Source: Deinococcus sp. Leaf326
Lineage (GTDB): Bacteria > Deinococcota > Deinococci > Deinococcales > Deinococcaceae
DNA: 44,687 bases
Direction: 5' to 3'
Assembly: GCF_001424185.1 (NCBI RefSeq)
Contig: NZ_LMOM01000026.1
Location: 13,718 to 58,404, forward strand
Every line of letters starts with the position of its first letter. Position 1 is the stretch's first letter. The notes beneath the pieces were generated by a model that saw only the letters and a list, made by a program, of their open reading frames with translations, searched no databases and was not told where the DNA came from. Below are positions 1 to 7,537 of the stretch, piece by piece. Position numbers and translations under genes: made by a program.

Positions 1-746
1 ACCGAGAGGGTGACCCGGCCGCTGTAGACCCCTGCGGCCGGACTGGCCGGGAGGGTCCGGCCGCCTGCCGGGGTATGCACGGTGAAGCCGTAGGGCAGCA
101 CAGTCGTCACACCCAGTGCCTGGTAGGTGGTGGGTGCGCCATTTCTGGAGAAGTTGGCCGGCAGGACGTCGTTCTCTGAGAACACCTGCAGGTCCTCTCC
201 GCCCGGAGACAGGACCGGCTGGGCACTCAGGGGGTCGTAGCGCATGGCGTGGGAGGGCGTCATGGTGCGGGCCACCCCGGCGGCGACCGGCGAGCCACCG
301 AAGGTCGTGACGGCGCGAAAGGCGGTCGTGCCCAGGCTGTCCGCGACCGGAACGGCGAGCAGCGTGACGTTCTTGCGGTCCCGCGCGACCGGGGTGTTCT
401 GCTGGTCGGCGTTGCGGACGCGGAAGGTGGCAGTGACGTACCGCGCCCCCCCGGCGCCCCGCGTGCCTGTGTTGAAGACACTGACGCTCAGGGGATCGAA
501 CTGGATGCTGTCGGCCTGGTCCGCCAGGGCCAGGGCCTGCAGTCCACTTCTGGTCGACATAGACGTCATCCGGGCGACCGGCTGGGTGAGGCCCTGCTGC
601 CCCTGACTGAGGCCCGAAATACTCAGTTCGACCAGTCCGACCGAGCGCAGGGCTGGAGCCGGGGCCTGCGCCGTAGGCGTGGACATACAGCCGCTGAGGA
701 GCGCGGTGAGGGCAGCGCCCGCCAGCCAGAGGGCAGTACGGAACAT
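1..746 (-). CDS. Putative lipoprotein, partial (runs off left edge)
   Basis: The gene starts at the ATG at 744-746 and runs off the window, so about 248 residues are visible and the C-terminus is missing. The first 20 residues form a lipoprotein signal: a short basic start, a hydrophobic run and the lipobox LLSGC, with Cys20 as the lipidated residue. The product should therefore sit outside the cytoplasm, anchored in a membrane. The remainder is rich in Ser, Thr, Ala and Gly and looks mostly beta; I recognise no family. The ribosome binding site AAGGAGG lies 4 bases before the ATG. It follows the RiPP-like precursor by 44 bases on the same strand and may share its message. Confidence 0.75.
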   Translation of the reverse strand, partial: MFRTALWLAGAALTALLSGCMSTPTAQAPAPALRSVGLVELSISGLSQGQQGLTQPVARMTSMSTRSGLQALALADQADSIQFDPLSVSVFNTGTRGAGGARYVTATFRVRNADQQNTPVARDRKNVTLLAVPVADSLGTTAFRAVTTFGGSPVAAGVARTMTPSHAMRYDPLSAQPVLSPGGEDLQVFSENDVLPANFSRNGAPTTYQALGVTTVLPYGFTVHTPAGGRTLPASPAAGVYSGRVTLS

Positions 747-790
747 AGGGCCTCCTTGAGCAGTGGAGAGTGTGAACGCCAGAGGACGGC

Positions 791-982
791 CTACCATTGC
801 ACTTTCTTGAAGAAGCTGTCCGGCTCGCTGAAGGCATTACTGCCTGGCCCCACAGGAAGGCTGATGACGAGGGTGACGGCTTGCCACTTGCCGAGGTCCG
901 TGAGTTTGGGGGGCTGGTAATCCTCTCCGGGGGTCTGCGAAACGGTGCGGGGGTCTTCGGCAAGTACAGGACGCTGATTCAT
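791..982 (-). CDS. RiPP precursor peptide with lasso-type leader
   Basis: This 63-residue peptide contains YQPPKLTDLGKWQAVT, an exact match to the lasso-precursor leader pattern YxxPxLxxxGxxxxxT, which is the part bound by the PqqD-like recognition element of lasso maturation enzymes. The C-terminal part after the Thr (about 25 residues, with GPGSN and ending KKVQW) would hold the core. It has no Asp or Glu at position 7-9 after a standard cleavage site, so a true lasso ring is doubtful; 'lasso-family leader peptide protein' is the safer name. The ATG at 980-982 is chosen because TAGGAG precedes it; a TTG at 1018 in the same frame has no such site. No maturation enzyme is visible in the window. 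Confidence 0.65.
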   Translation of the reverse strand: MNQRPVLAEDPRTVSQTPGEDYQPPKLTDLGKWQAVTLVISLPVGPGSNAFSEPDSFFKKVQW

Positions 983-1065
983 GAGGCTCCTAGGGGCTGC
1001 GCTCAACTGAGGCCGCAATGAGGCGATGACAAGATGCTGTGTGATTTTCTTTACACCAGCTTAAT

Positions 1066-1083
1066 ACCTTACTATACTAAGGT
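1066..1083. promoter_or_regulatory. Perfect dyad ACCTTA-N6-TAAGGT, candidate operator
   Basis: The sequence ACCTTACTATACTAAGGT has 6-base arms around CTATAC, in an AT-rich stretch upstream of the RiPP precursor. It is placed where a promoter or operator for that minus-strand gene would lie. The regulator is unknown. Confidence 0.35.
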
Positions 1084-1117
1084 AAACTATTACCGTTATC
1101 TCACCGTTACATCACGA

Positions 1118-1134
1118 ATGTGCTTTTTGCACAT
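1118..1134. promoter_or_regulatory. Perfect dyad ATGTGC-N5-GCACAT, candidate operator
   Basis: ATGTGC TTTTT GCACAT is a 17-base inverted repeat between the RiPP precursor and helicase 1. It resembles a dimeric regulator site in size. Its T-loop is not followed by a U-run, so a terminator is less likely. Confidence 0.3.
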
Positions 1135-1158
1135 AACATGGATAAGGCTGTTGCGTAG

Positions 1159-1269
1159 ATGGTGCATGAGCATCAGCCTTCTTCTCTAGAGGAGCCCCCA
1201 GCGGTCACTGCCCTTGCCTTACGGGGTAGAAATGCCAATTTTCGAGAAGTTCAGGATGCGGTGCTGTAA
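1159..1269 (+). CDS. Doubtful 36-residue ORF in the gap before helicase 1
   Basis: An open frame from ATG 1159 to TAA 1267 encodes 36 residues with an Arg/Asn-rich helical end (LRGRNANFREVQDAVL). No ribosome binding site precedes it and I recognise no family. It may be a gene remnant or chance. Apart from this frame and the two dyads, I see nothing in the 1019-1290 gap. Confidence 0.15.
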   Translation: MVHEHQPSSLEEPPAVTALALRGRNANFREVQDAVL

Positions 1270-1290
1270 GGAGAACGCACCAGAGGGCAG

Positions 1291-3642
1291 TCATCTCACG
1301 CTTGGAGGCGTCGTCACGATAAATGGGGTGAGTGGCGTCCCACCCTCCAGCAGTTCCCCGTAATGCCGCTCAAAGACGAGCTCCTGCCCGTCGACCTCCA
1401 GGCGCAGGAAGCGCACATGCCGCCGCACAACCCGCCCCACCCGAATCCGAGCCAAGCCCCCCTCGAAGACACACACGTGCAGCTGGCCCGCTGTCATGGC
1501 TGGTGGAGCCATCACGAGCCGGGCCAGCCGGGCGGCCTGCTCGAATTGATCGAGCACCTCGCGCCGCACCGATACGGTCTCCCCTACGCTCCGGTACAGC
1601 AGGTCCAAGCTGGTTTTCGCCCAATGCTTCAGGAAGGGGCGGGGCTCCTCCTGCAGGGCGTCGAGACGCTCCCGGAGATCCTGACGGTCCAGCCTGTCCG
1701 GGCCACCGAACAGGGCCCACAGCCGATCATCCTCGGGGAGCGCTGGGGCCTGGGTGGTGTCCACAGGCTTGGGGACCATCCGGGTCCACCTGGAAGGCGG
1801 AGGCGTGCGCTCAGGCTGGGCAGGCTCCGGAGAACGGTGGGGCGAGCCCGTCTCCACCGGCAGGGTCTGAAGCTTCAGGCGGGTGCGCCCCTGACCCGGG
1901 AGCACCGTGCCCTTGGCCGCCATGGGCGCGACCGAAGGCAAGGACGGCAGGGCCTGGAAGTCCAGCGCCTCGCCCTCCTGCTGGGGTGCCGGCTCTTGCC
2001 TCACGGGTGGGGCAGTCTGGGAGGAGAACACCCCTGGGGGTGAACCCGTGAACAGGGCAGTGTCGTCCTCGTTCTCCCGGCTGCGTGAGGGCGGCGCGGG
2101 CTGCACCTGGCCCCCCGGCTTCACCCGCCATCCGGTGGCCCAGGACTCCTTGCCGTACGCGAAGCGCAGCGTGTCCTGAGCACGGGTGACGGCCACGAAC
2201 TGCACGGCCGTCTCCTCTTCCGGGTCGCCCGAAGCCATGGGCATCATCTCGGGGTACAGGAGGGTCACGCGCGGCCACTCCTTGCCCTTGGCGCGGTGCA
2301 CGGTGCTCAGGATGACCTCGGCGTCCGCCTGTTCCCGGCATAGGGCGGTGAGCAGGGTCAACGCCTGCTGGAGCGTTGCGTTGCCTTCCTTGCGGGACAC
2401 GATCCAGGCGAGGAAGCGCAAGCACTTGCTGAGGTCGAGGAGCTCGGTGAGGATCCGCTTGGCCGGGCGGTCGCCCTGCCGGATGCGCTCCTTCAGGGGG
2501 TCCGCTTTGGGGTGGTAGTACCCGCGGACCAGCTCGGTCACGTCGTCGTTCAGGTAGGTGCCCGTCGCCGGCAGGATGTCCCGCAGGCCTTCACCGAGTC
2601 GCTTTTCCAGGTCCCGGCCCACGACGGAGACGGAGCGGCCCTGCACCATGAGCTGGAGGGCGAGACGGATGAGGGGGGCGTTCGTGCGGCAGAGCACGAC
2701 GTCGCCGCGCTCGAAGGTGGCCTCCTCGGCACTGAGGTGCTCGATGGTGCCGGGTTTGGCGCCCGGCGCGGGGCGGATGAACGTGCTGTACGCCTGCGCG
2801 TAGGCGACCACGTCGCGGGGACAACGGAAGGAGACCGACAGGGGCAACTCGATGGCGTTCGCACGGCTTTTGAGTCGTTCCAGAGCCTCTTTGTCGGCCC
2901 CAGCGTGCTGATAAACAGACTGATCCGGGTCACCTACGAAGATCAGGCGTCCAGGGGTCGCCCCCCGAGGTAAGCCGAGCAGCTGGAGGATGAACGCCTG
3001 CCGGAGAGGGGTCAAGTCCTGGGCCTCATCCACCAGGGCGACCTGCAGGCTGGCAGCACCGTAGCCATTGGTGGCAGGCAGCCAGAGGAAGTCGGTGAAG
3101 TCCGCGAGGTCCTGCTGCTCCCAGAGCCGTTGACCGATCTCATGCATCCGGGGGATCAGATGAATCAATGCTTCCGGAGACCCCGGCCACTCGACGAGGC
3201 TGGTGAGGTAGGCGGCCGTATCGACGTCGAGGGTGCGCAGGCCTTCCTCGCGGGCTTTGCTCCAGGCGAGGGCGGCCACGTAGGTATGACGGCGTTCGCC
3301 GGCGAGGAGGGCAACCTTACGGGCCTTGTCCTCGTGGGGGATGACGTCGCGCCCGGTGGCCTGGCGCAGGAGCATGACACCGTGGGCGTGGAGGGTGCGG
3401 GCACGCATCCGGGAGGGCAGGCGGGGCTGGAGGTCGGCGACGGCGTGCTTGTTGTAGGCGAAGAAGACCCCAGGTTGGGGGAGGTGCCAGGCGGCCTCGA
3501 CGAGGGTGGTGGTCTTCCCTGCCCCAGCCGTCGCTCGGAGGAAGATGTGCTGGCGGGTGGTCCGCACCGCCGTCATGAACTGCTGCTGTTGTGGCGTGAA
3601 GAAGGCCGGGATGTCACGAGCGGGAGCAGGCCAGGAGGTCAT
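1291..3642 (-). CDS. UvrD/Rep-like superfamily 1A DNA helicase
   Basis: The 783-residue protein shows the helicase motifs in order: Walker A ATAGAGKTT (about residues 37-45), motif II as DEAQDLTP, motif III VGDPDQSVYQHAGAD, motif IV region SFRCPRD, and motif VI as FVAVTRAQDT. UvrD-family enzymes move 3'-5' on DNA and unwind duplexes in repair or replication restart. About 200 residues after motif VI are Pro/Glu-rich and then basic, and lack recognisable homology. The ATG at 3642 is chosen; it overlaps the stop of a short leader ORF as ATGA. A paralogue lies at 28807-30495. It directly follows repA on the same strand, which suggests a role in plasmid replication or maintenance (inference). Confidence 0.85.
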   Translation of the reverse strand: MTSWPAPARDIPAFFTPQQQQFMTAVRTTRQHIFLRATAGAGKTTTLVEAAWHLPQPGVFFAYNKHAVADLQPRLPSRMRARTLHAHGVMLLRQATGRDVIPHEDKARKVALLAGERRHTYVAALAWSKAREEGLRTLDVDTAAYLTSLVEWPGSPEALIHLIPRMHEIGQRLWEQQDLADFTDFLWLPATNGYGAASLQVALVDEAQDLTPLRQAFILQLLGLPRGATPGRLIFVGDPDQSVYQHAGADKEALERLKSRANAIELPLSVSFRCPRDVVAYAQAYSTFIRPAPGAKPGTIEHLSAEEATFERGDVVLCRTNAPLIRLALQLMVQGRSVSVVGRDLEKRLGEGLRDILPATGTYLNDDVTELVRGYYHPKADPLKERIRQGDRPAKRILTELLDLSKCLRFLAWIVSRKEGNATLQQALTLLTALCREQADAEVILSTVHRAKGKEWPRVTLLYPEMMPMASGDPEEETAVQFVAVTRAQDTLRFAYGKESWATGWRVKPGGQVQPAPPSRSRENEDDTALFTGSPPGVFSSQTAPPVRQEPAPQQEGEALDFQALPSLPSVAPMAAKGTVLPGQGRTRLKLQTLPVETGSPHRSPEPAQPERTPPPSRWTRMVPKPVDTTQAPALPEDDRLWALFGGPDRLDRQDLRERLDALQEEPRPFLKHWAKTSLDLLYRSVGETVSVRREVLDQFEQAARLARLVMAPPAMTAGQLHVCVFEGGLARIRVGRVVRRHVRFLRLEVDGQELVFERHYGELLEGGTPLTPFIVTTPPSVR

Positions 3643-3686
3643 GGTCTCTTCACCCCACTGAAACAAGATGGATTCACTACGGGCAT
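3639..3686 (-). CDS. 15-residue leader ORF overlapping helicase 1 start
   Basis: ATG at 3684-3686 reads MPVVNPSCFSGVKRP and stops at TGA 3639-3641, overlapping the helicase ATG as ATGA. Its start lies exactly 12 bases from the hairpin at 3699, the same spacing seen at other core genes. That makes translation of the leader and coupling to the helicase plausible. There is no sequence homology to support it. Confidence 0.35.
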   Translation of the reverse strand: MPVVNPSCFSGVKRP

Positions 3687-3698
3687 TCTCTTGCCTTT

Positions 3699-3715
3699 CC
3701 CCTCTGGGGGAGGGT
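3699..3715 (-). repeat. Start-proximal hairpin element 1
   Basis: On the plus strand it reads CCCC TCT GGGG GAGGGT. It lies between repA (whose stop it touches) and helicase 1, 12 bases upstream of the leader ORF start. The stem is the shortest of the family (4 pairs). Confidence 0.5.
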
Positions 3716-5136
3716 CAATGGTCACCATCAGAGCTGGGTAGCCGAGCGAGCAGTGCTTCGACCTTGGCAGACAGTGCGGTGTCCTTATAGACGGTGAGGG
3801 TCGCTACCTCAGACAAGGGGAGCTGACTGGCCATGACAGCGTCAAGCAACCGGGTGACGGTGGCTTCAGACAGCAAGAGCTTCTTCAGCATCCCTCTGAG
3901 CATTTTCCCTTGTTCTTCCGTCGGCCCTGACAGTTCTTCTGTCTTCTCATCCAGCACGGGTACAAGCGCTTTTTCTTGGCTAGAGTTCGTCTGGATGTTT
4001 TTCGAATCGTTGAGGACTTTATGAAGCTCCTGGCTCTCATCAATGACATTGGCGTACTTATCAGGATTGTTAATGATGTCCATCATGAAGCCGCTCTTGT
4101 TCTTCGGAGTATACCCACCGCCTAGGCGAGTATCGAAGATCGTCACGGCTCTCTTGATGACTTCGGAACCGTGGGAAACGAGACATTTCTTGGCGGCTTC
4201 TTTGGCAATTCCCCTGCTGATAAGTTTGCCGACAAGGTCGATGTCTACGGGATTGGTGACGCTCTCGCCGGAAAAGGTGTAAATCAGCTGTTGTTGGGAA
4301 GCATAGCCGCAGTAGACGACATCGGAGAGATAGTGTTTTGCAAGCAGCTCCTCATGAGCGGGCTGAAGCGCACGCCGAATTCGACTTGCACCAAAGGTCT
4401 TCGTGACGGGAATGTCCTTTGGACCCAGAGGAATAGAAGTGTCGACTTCACAGAACCCCAGATGCTCACCCCAGCCTATGACTGGTACCTGATAGACATC
4501 TTTTCCGACGATCTGTCGCTGTTCCTCCAGAAGCCTGTACAGCAGTCTGGAGAGGGGGTAGTTCAATTTGGCATAGAAGTCCAGATCTATTTTTCTGGTG
4601 TAATCATTTTGAATCGACGTGACCAGTTCTTTGTTGAGTCTGATGGTCAGAGACGTTCTCTTGCTGTACTTTCCGGAAATATCGCGGCTATCTTCAAATT
4701 CCTCGGTTGCGCCGAGATAATCGATGATGCCGAACTCCATGTTCGTCCATTGCCAGGTCTTCTTGTTCTGGTTGCCCCAGAAGGCTTCCGTTTTGAACTG
4801 GACGGCTTTCAGTCGCTGGATACTTTCCTGGATTCGCTGGTACTTGGAGGCGCTCCGGTCGAGTCCGACCAGGTCACAGAGGTAGCCGACACTCATGTGG
4901 ATGGTGTGGTCGTCGGGTCTGCCCTGGAGATGGTACGCCGTCAGCAAAGCGAAAATGACGTCGGCATCCACACCATGCGGGACCTGATGTTTCCCAGCGT
5001 CACAGGTCAGGCTGACCGCGCCCGAATTGAGGAGGGTCGTTTTTTTCCAGGCGGTCATCGAGAGGTGAACGCGACTCAGGGCCAGGACAGGATTCAGGCG
5101 CGCGATATTGCGCTCATCCAGACCGAAGCGGGTCAC
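3715..5136 (-). CDS. repA: Plasmid replication initiator protein (RepA type)
   Basis: This 473-residue protein resembles initiators of iteron plasmids. The N-terminal half (SLTCDAGKHQVPHGVDADVI, then FALLTAYHLQG and the VGYLCDLVGLDRSASKYQRI helices) looks like the winged-helix region that binds iterons and opens the origin. The C-terminal third is more charged. An array of eight iterons lies 240 bases upstream, as expected for its target. I prefer the GTG at 5134-5136 because AGGAG lies 6 bases before it; the ATG at 5154, six codons earlier, has a poor site. Codon use is less GC-biased than that of neighbours. Autoregulation through the palindrome at 5290-5313 is likely but not shown. Confidence 0.82.
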   Translation of the reverse strand: MTRFGLDERNIARLNPVLALSRVHLSMTAWKKTTLLNSGAVSLTCDAGKHQVPHGVDADVIFALLTAYHLQGRPDDHTIHMSVGYLCDLVGLDRSASKYQRIQESIQRLKAVQFKTEAFWGNQNKKTWQWTNMEFGIIDYLGATEEFEDSRDISGKYSKRTSLTIRLNKELVTSIQNDYTRKIDLDFYAKLNYPLSRLLYRLLEEQRQIVGKDVYQVPVIGWGEHLGFCEVDTSIPLGPKDIPVTKTFGASRIRRALQPAHEELLAKHYLSDVVYCGYASQQQLIYTFSGESVTNPVDIDLVGKLISRGIAKEAAKKCLVSHGSEVIKRAVTIFDTRLGGGYTPKNKSGFMMDIINNPDKYANVIDESQELHKVLNDSKNIQTNSSQEKALVPVLDEKTEELSGPTEEQGKMLRGMLKKLLLSEATVTRLLDAVMASQLPLSEVATLTVYKDTALSAKVEALLARLPSSDGDH

Positions 5137-5289
5137 GTTGTTCTCCTGACGCATGTGTTCAGTGTAGATCCCATATTCGCACTGTCACCGGGGTTCTGGT
5201 TGCACGGGTCGATCTCGTCCGGCTAGGACCCGGGAATCCTGAGAACCAGCGGGCGAGCGGACGTGATCGGGGCTGTTGTTGAAATGCAA

Positions 5290-5313
5290 AGTCTTTAAAA
5301 GCTTTTAAAGACT
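5290..5313. promoter_or_regulatory. 24-bp perfect AT-rich palindrome upstream of repA
   Basis: The half-site AGTCTTTAAAAG is followed at once by its exact complement, with no spacer. It lies about 150 bases upstream of the repA start and 64 bases from the first iteron. It may be the RepA dimer operator or part of the melting region of the origin. It lacks the spacer of a normal RNA hairpin. Confidence 0.45.
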
Positions 5314-5376
5314 CTAAAAACCTGCAACAACAAGGGGGAGGGATAAATCCTGTCCTGGACGGCGTTTGTGCGGCTG

Positions 5377-5657
5377 TTTGAACGAACTACCGCATGGTGG
5401 GAGGGTCGTTTGAACGAACTACCGCATGGTGGGACGGCGCTTTTGAACGAATTACCGCTTATGGGCCAGCCCGTTTGAACGAACTCCCGCATGGTTGATG
5501 GCGATATTTAGGAAGTCTAGTACGCTATTGACGTAATCTTGAACGAACTCCCGCATGGGCCCTGGAGATGGTTGAACGAACTACCGCATGGTGAAAGAGC
5601 ATGTTTGAACGAACTACCGCATGGCGGGAGGGGAGATTTGAACAAACTACCACGCGG
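5377..5657 (+). repeat. oriV: Replication origin: eight phased iterons
   Basis: Repeats close to TTGAACGAACTACCGCATGG begin at 5377, 5409, 5442, 5474, 5538, 5571, 5604 and 5637 (counting one leading base). Spacing is 32-33 bases, three helical turns, except for one 64-base step that skips exactly one slot. Copies 1, 2 and 7 are identical, 6 differs only in its first base, 4 and 5 carry CTCCC, 3 is degenerate near its end, and 8 is the most diverged. This is the usual design of a Rep-controlled origin and copy-number control site, next to repA. No DnaA box matching TTATNCACA was found nearby. Confidence 0.85.
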
Positions 5658-5706
5658 CAAAAGCAGTAACGACAGAAAGTTTTATGTTTTCAGCTTACGC
5701 ATCTAT

Positions 5707-5736
5707 GTCTAGACAATACTTTAAGAATGTCTAGAC
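5707..5736. promoter_or_regulatory. Twin GTCTAGAC palindromes at the origin
   Basis: The 8-base palindrome GTCTAGAC occurs at 5707-5714 and 5729-5736, a 22-base (two-turn) repeat. A partial copy (GTCTAG) lies at 5515-5520 in the empty iteron slot. This suggests a dimeric protein with two sites beside the origin. The rest of 5658-5788 is AT-rich and holds a CTCCTTC/GAAGGAG hairpin at 5736-5753, with no gene. Confidence 0.35.
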
Positions 5737-5788
5737 TCCTTCTCTCGAAGGAGGCAGTGAGAGAACGCCGAGCAGAAGCCTCAGCGTT

Positions 5789-6793
5789 TTAGTGAAAGGT
5801 CTGGAGCTGTGCTGCAACCTGAATTACAGGGGGCGCTGTCACCTCTGCTTGAAGGGCCAGGAGCTCTGCGGGCGTCAACCCAGCCAGGAAGTGAGCAAGC
5901 AGGTTGCGCCTAGCTTCTGCTTCCACAAGCTCCAGATTCTCGCGCGGTTGTGCCTGGACCACCGGTAGACCTTCCAGCTGGGCCGGCGCCTCAGCAGTGA
6001 CTTCAGGCCGAAGTTCTGGCTGTTTGTCAAGTCGCCCGTTCGCCCGGGGCTTAGGCGCACATGGCCGCACACCCAGGGTGCCCTGACGTTGGTCGAAGTA
6101 CCGCGCGTGATCCGCTAACTCCTTGTCCCGCAGCAACCGCCACAGCAAGTTCAGCGCGTGCAGGCTCGCTTCTTTCCCGACGTACAGGTCCTGGCGGCTC
6201 AAGGCCTCCACCGCGCTGCAACTTGGCGTGTCGTCCTCGGGCAGGCTCAGGTCCATCAGTTCCGGGTGGAGCTGGGTCGCGCACGGCAGCGCGTCACGGG
6301 CTGTACTCCTGGGCGTGCCCAGGATGACCTGCCCGTTGCTCAGGTCGTTCCCGCAATCGAGCCAGTACCGCCAGGTGTAGAACCCTTTGGAGAAGGCCGC
6401 CTGATGCAGCTCCTTGCGGGACTTGCGCGTGTCGACGCAGCTGATCACGATGTCCCAGTTCTTCCGGGCCCGGTCCGAGTTGAACTTCTGCGGGCAGGAG
6501 CGCCAGACGACGCCACAACTGAAGTTGATTCGGCCGATGAGCACCTCGGCCTTGTTGCGGCCCAGGTCGGTGGCGAAGTACCGCTGGCGCACCAGGTTGG
6601 AGGGGCTGACCGTGTCCGGGTCGAAGGCCGTGACCTGGAGGCCGCCCGCGTGGCCCAGGGCGACCAGGGCGTCGTGAAGGCGGACCAGACCGATGAGGAC
6701 CTCGCTGCCGGTGCCGCCCACGCCCACGACGGCCACGCTGATGGGCTTGTTGGTGTTCAGGAGGTCCTGGATGCCGCGTTGCAGGTGGTGCAT
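5789..6793 (-). CDS. PRTRC system ThiF-family (E1-like) protein
   Basis: The 334-residue protein has the adenylating fold of E1/ThiF enzymes. The nucleotide loop is GVGGTGSE (residues 24-31), followed by FDPDTVSPSNLVRQRYF, the standard E1 pattern that binds ATP and the modifier C-terminus. DTPSCSAVEA places Cys192 where E1 enzymes carry the catalytic Cys. The C-terminal 90 residues are less conserved. The ATG at 6791-6793 is chosen because GGAGG precedes it; it starts within 2 bases of the end of gene B. E1 enzymes activate a ubiquitin-like protein; here the likely partner is PRTRC C at 9391-9612. The real substrate and target are unknown. Confidence 0.85.
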   Translation of the reverse strand: MHHLQRGIQDLLNTNKPISVAVVGVGGTGSEVLIGLVRLHDALVALGHAGGLQVTAFDPDTVSPSNLVRQRYFATDLGRNKAEVLIGRINFSCGVVWRSCPQKFNSDRARKNWDIVISCVDTRKSRKELHQAAFSKGFYTWRYWLDCGNDLSNGQVILGTPRSTARDALPCATQLHPELMDLSLPEDDTPSCSAVEALSRQDLYVGKEASLHALNLLWRLLRDKELADHARYFDQRQGTLGVRPCAPKPRANGRLDKQPELRPEVTAEAPAQLEGLPVVQAQPRENLELVEAEARRNLLAHFLAGLTPAELLALQAEVTAPPVIQVAAQLQTFH

Positions 6794-6794
6794 G

Positions 6795-7493
6795 TCAGTT
6801 GCCTCCGATGACTTGCCCGAGGGTGTAATTCGTGTCGACGAGCCACTCGTCTTTGAATTCGCCAGCAGCGCTCGCCGCGTCCCAGAGCTCACGGTAGGTG
6901 CCACTGAAGGCCCAGCGCTTGTTCGTGTCGGCGGGCTTGACGAAGTTGCTGTAGAAGAAGCTGTCCATCCAGGCGGGAATATCGCTCGGCTGCATCTGCG
7001 CCGGCTTCCTCATGCTCCCCGTGCAGATTTCATGACTGGAAAAGATGTTGTAGTACGGCGCAAACGCCAGTTTGGTCTCGGCGGTGGGGCGCTCCTGCCC
7101 GCGGAGGGCATAGACCGAGAATCTCCCCTGCTTCACGACGAACAGCAGGCGAGGCTGGGGGAGGGGGCAACCGTCGAGGGCAGCTACGGCCTGGTCCAGC
7201 GCGCCGCCGAAGAGGAGCGGCCGGGTGGTGCGTTCCTCCACCCAGGCCATCGAGTTCACGCCGAGGGCCACCAGGTGGGCCGGGAGGAACTGCAGGGACT
7301 TGACGGCATTGAGTTGCATCAGGTTCTTGATGACGGCCCCGGTGACGGGCATGCCTTCTGCCAGAGCGGGCTGACCGTCGTGGGCACTCAGGGCATGCTG
7401 CATGATGCAGCCGGTGTTGCCCATGGGGTCCGTGTAGACGACGAGGGCGTAGCGGGCGATCACGCTGTTGAGGTCGGCGATGTGGAGATCCAT
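6795..7493 (-). CDS. PRTRC system protein B (E2-like)
   Basis: This 232-residue protein matches the PRTRC B family, which is related to the prokaryotic E2-like fold. The segment YYNIFSSHEICTGSM carries Cys157 at the position expected for the thioester Cys of this family, just after the proline-containing strand AFAPYYN. In the known model, B takes the activated modifier from the E1-like ThiF partner and passes it to a target; that is family-based inference, not shown here. The ATG at 7491-7493 has no strong ribosome site but lies 14 bases from hairpin 7508. It nearly abuts ThiF, so the two are cotranslated. Confidence 0.82.
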   Translation of the reverse strand: MDLHIADLNSVIARYALVVYTDPMGNTGCIMQHALSAHDGQPALAEGMPVTGAVIKNLMQLNAVKSLQFLPAHLVALGVNSMAWVEERTTRPLLFGGALDQAVAALDGCPLPQPRLLFVVKQGRFSVYALRGQERPTAETKLAFAPYYNIFSSHEICTGSMRKPAQMQPSDIPAWMDSFFYSNFVKPADTNKRWAFSGTYRELWDAASAAGEFKDEWLVDTNYTLGQVIGGN

Positions 7494-7507
7494 ATGCCCT
7501 GGCGTCT

Positions 7508-7527
7508 CCCGCGTCAGCGGGGAGGGA
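7508..7527 (-). repeat. Start-proximal hairpin element 2
   Basis: CCCGC GTCA GCGGG GAGGGA on the plus strand. It starts 14 bases upstream of the PRTRC B start and ends 10 bases before the stop of the previous gene, so it fills most of the gap. Confidence 0.55.
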
Positions 7528-7537
7528 AGCGCTCAGG

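Noticed and set aside
791..982. True lasso peptide with a macrolactam ring.
   Set aside because: No Asp or Glu lies 7-9 residues after the expected cleavage site and no maturation enzymes are present, so only the leader type is claimed.
5762..5791. A hairpin followed by TTTT near 5764-5790 as a terminator for ThiF.
   Set aside because: The T-run follows on the plus strand and overlaps the ThiF stop; no plus-strand gene ends there.
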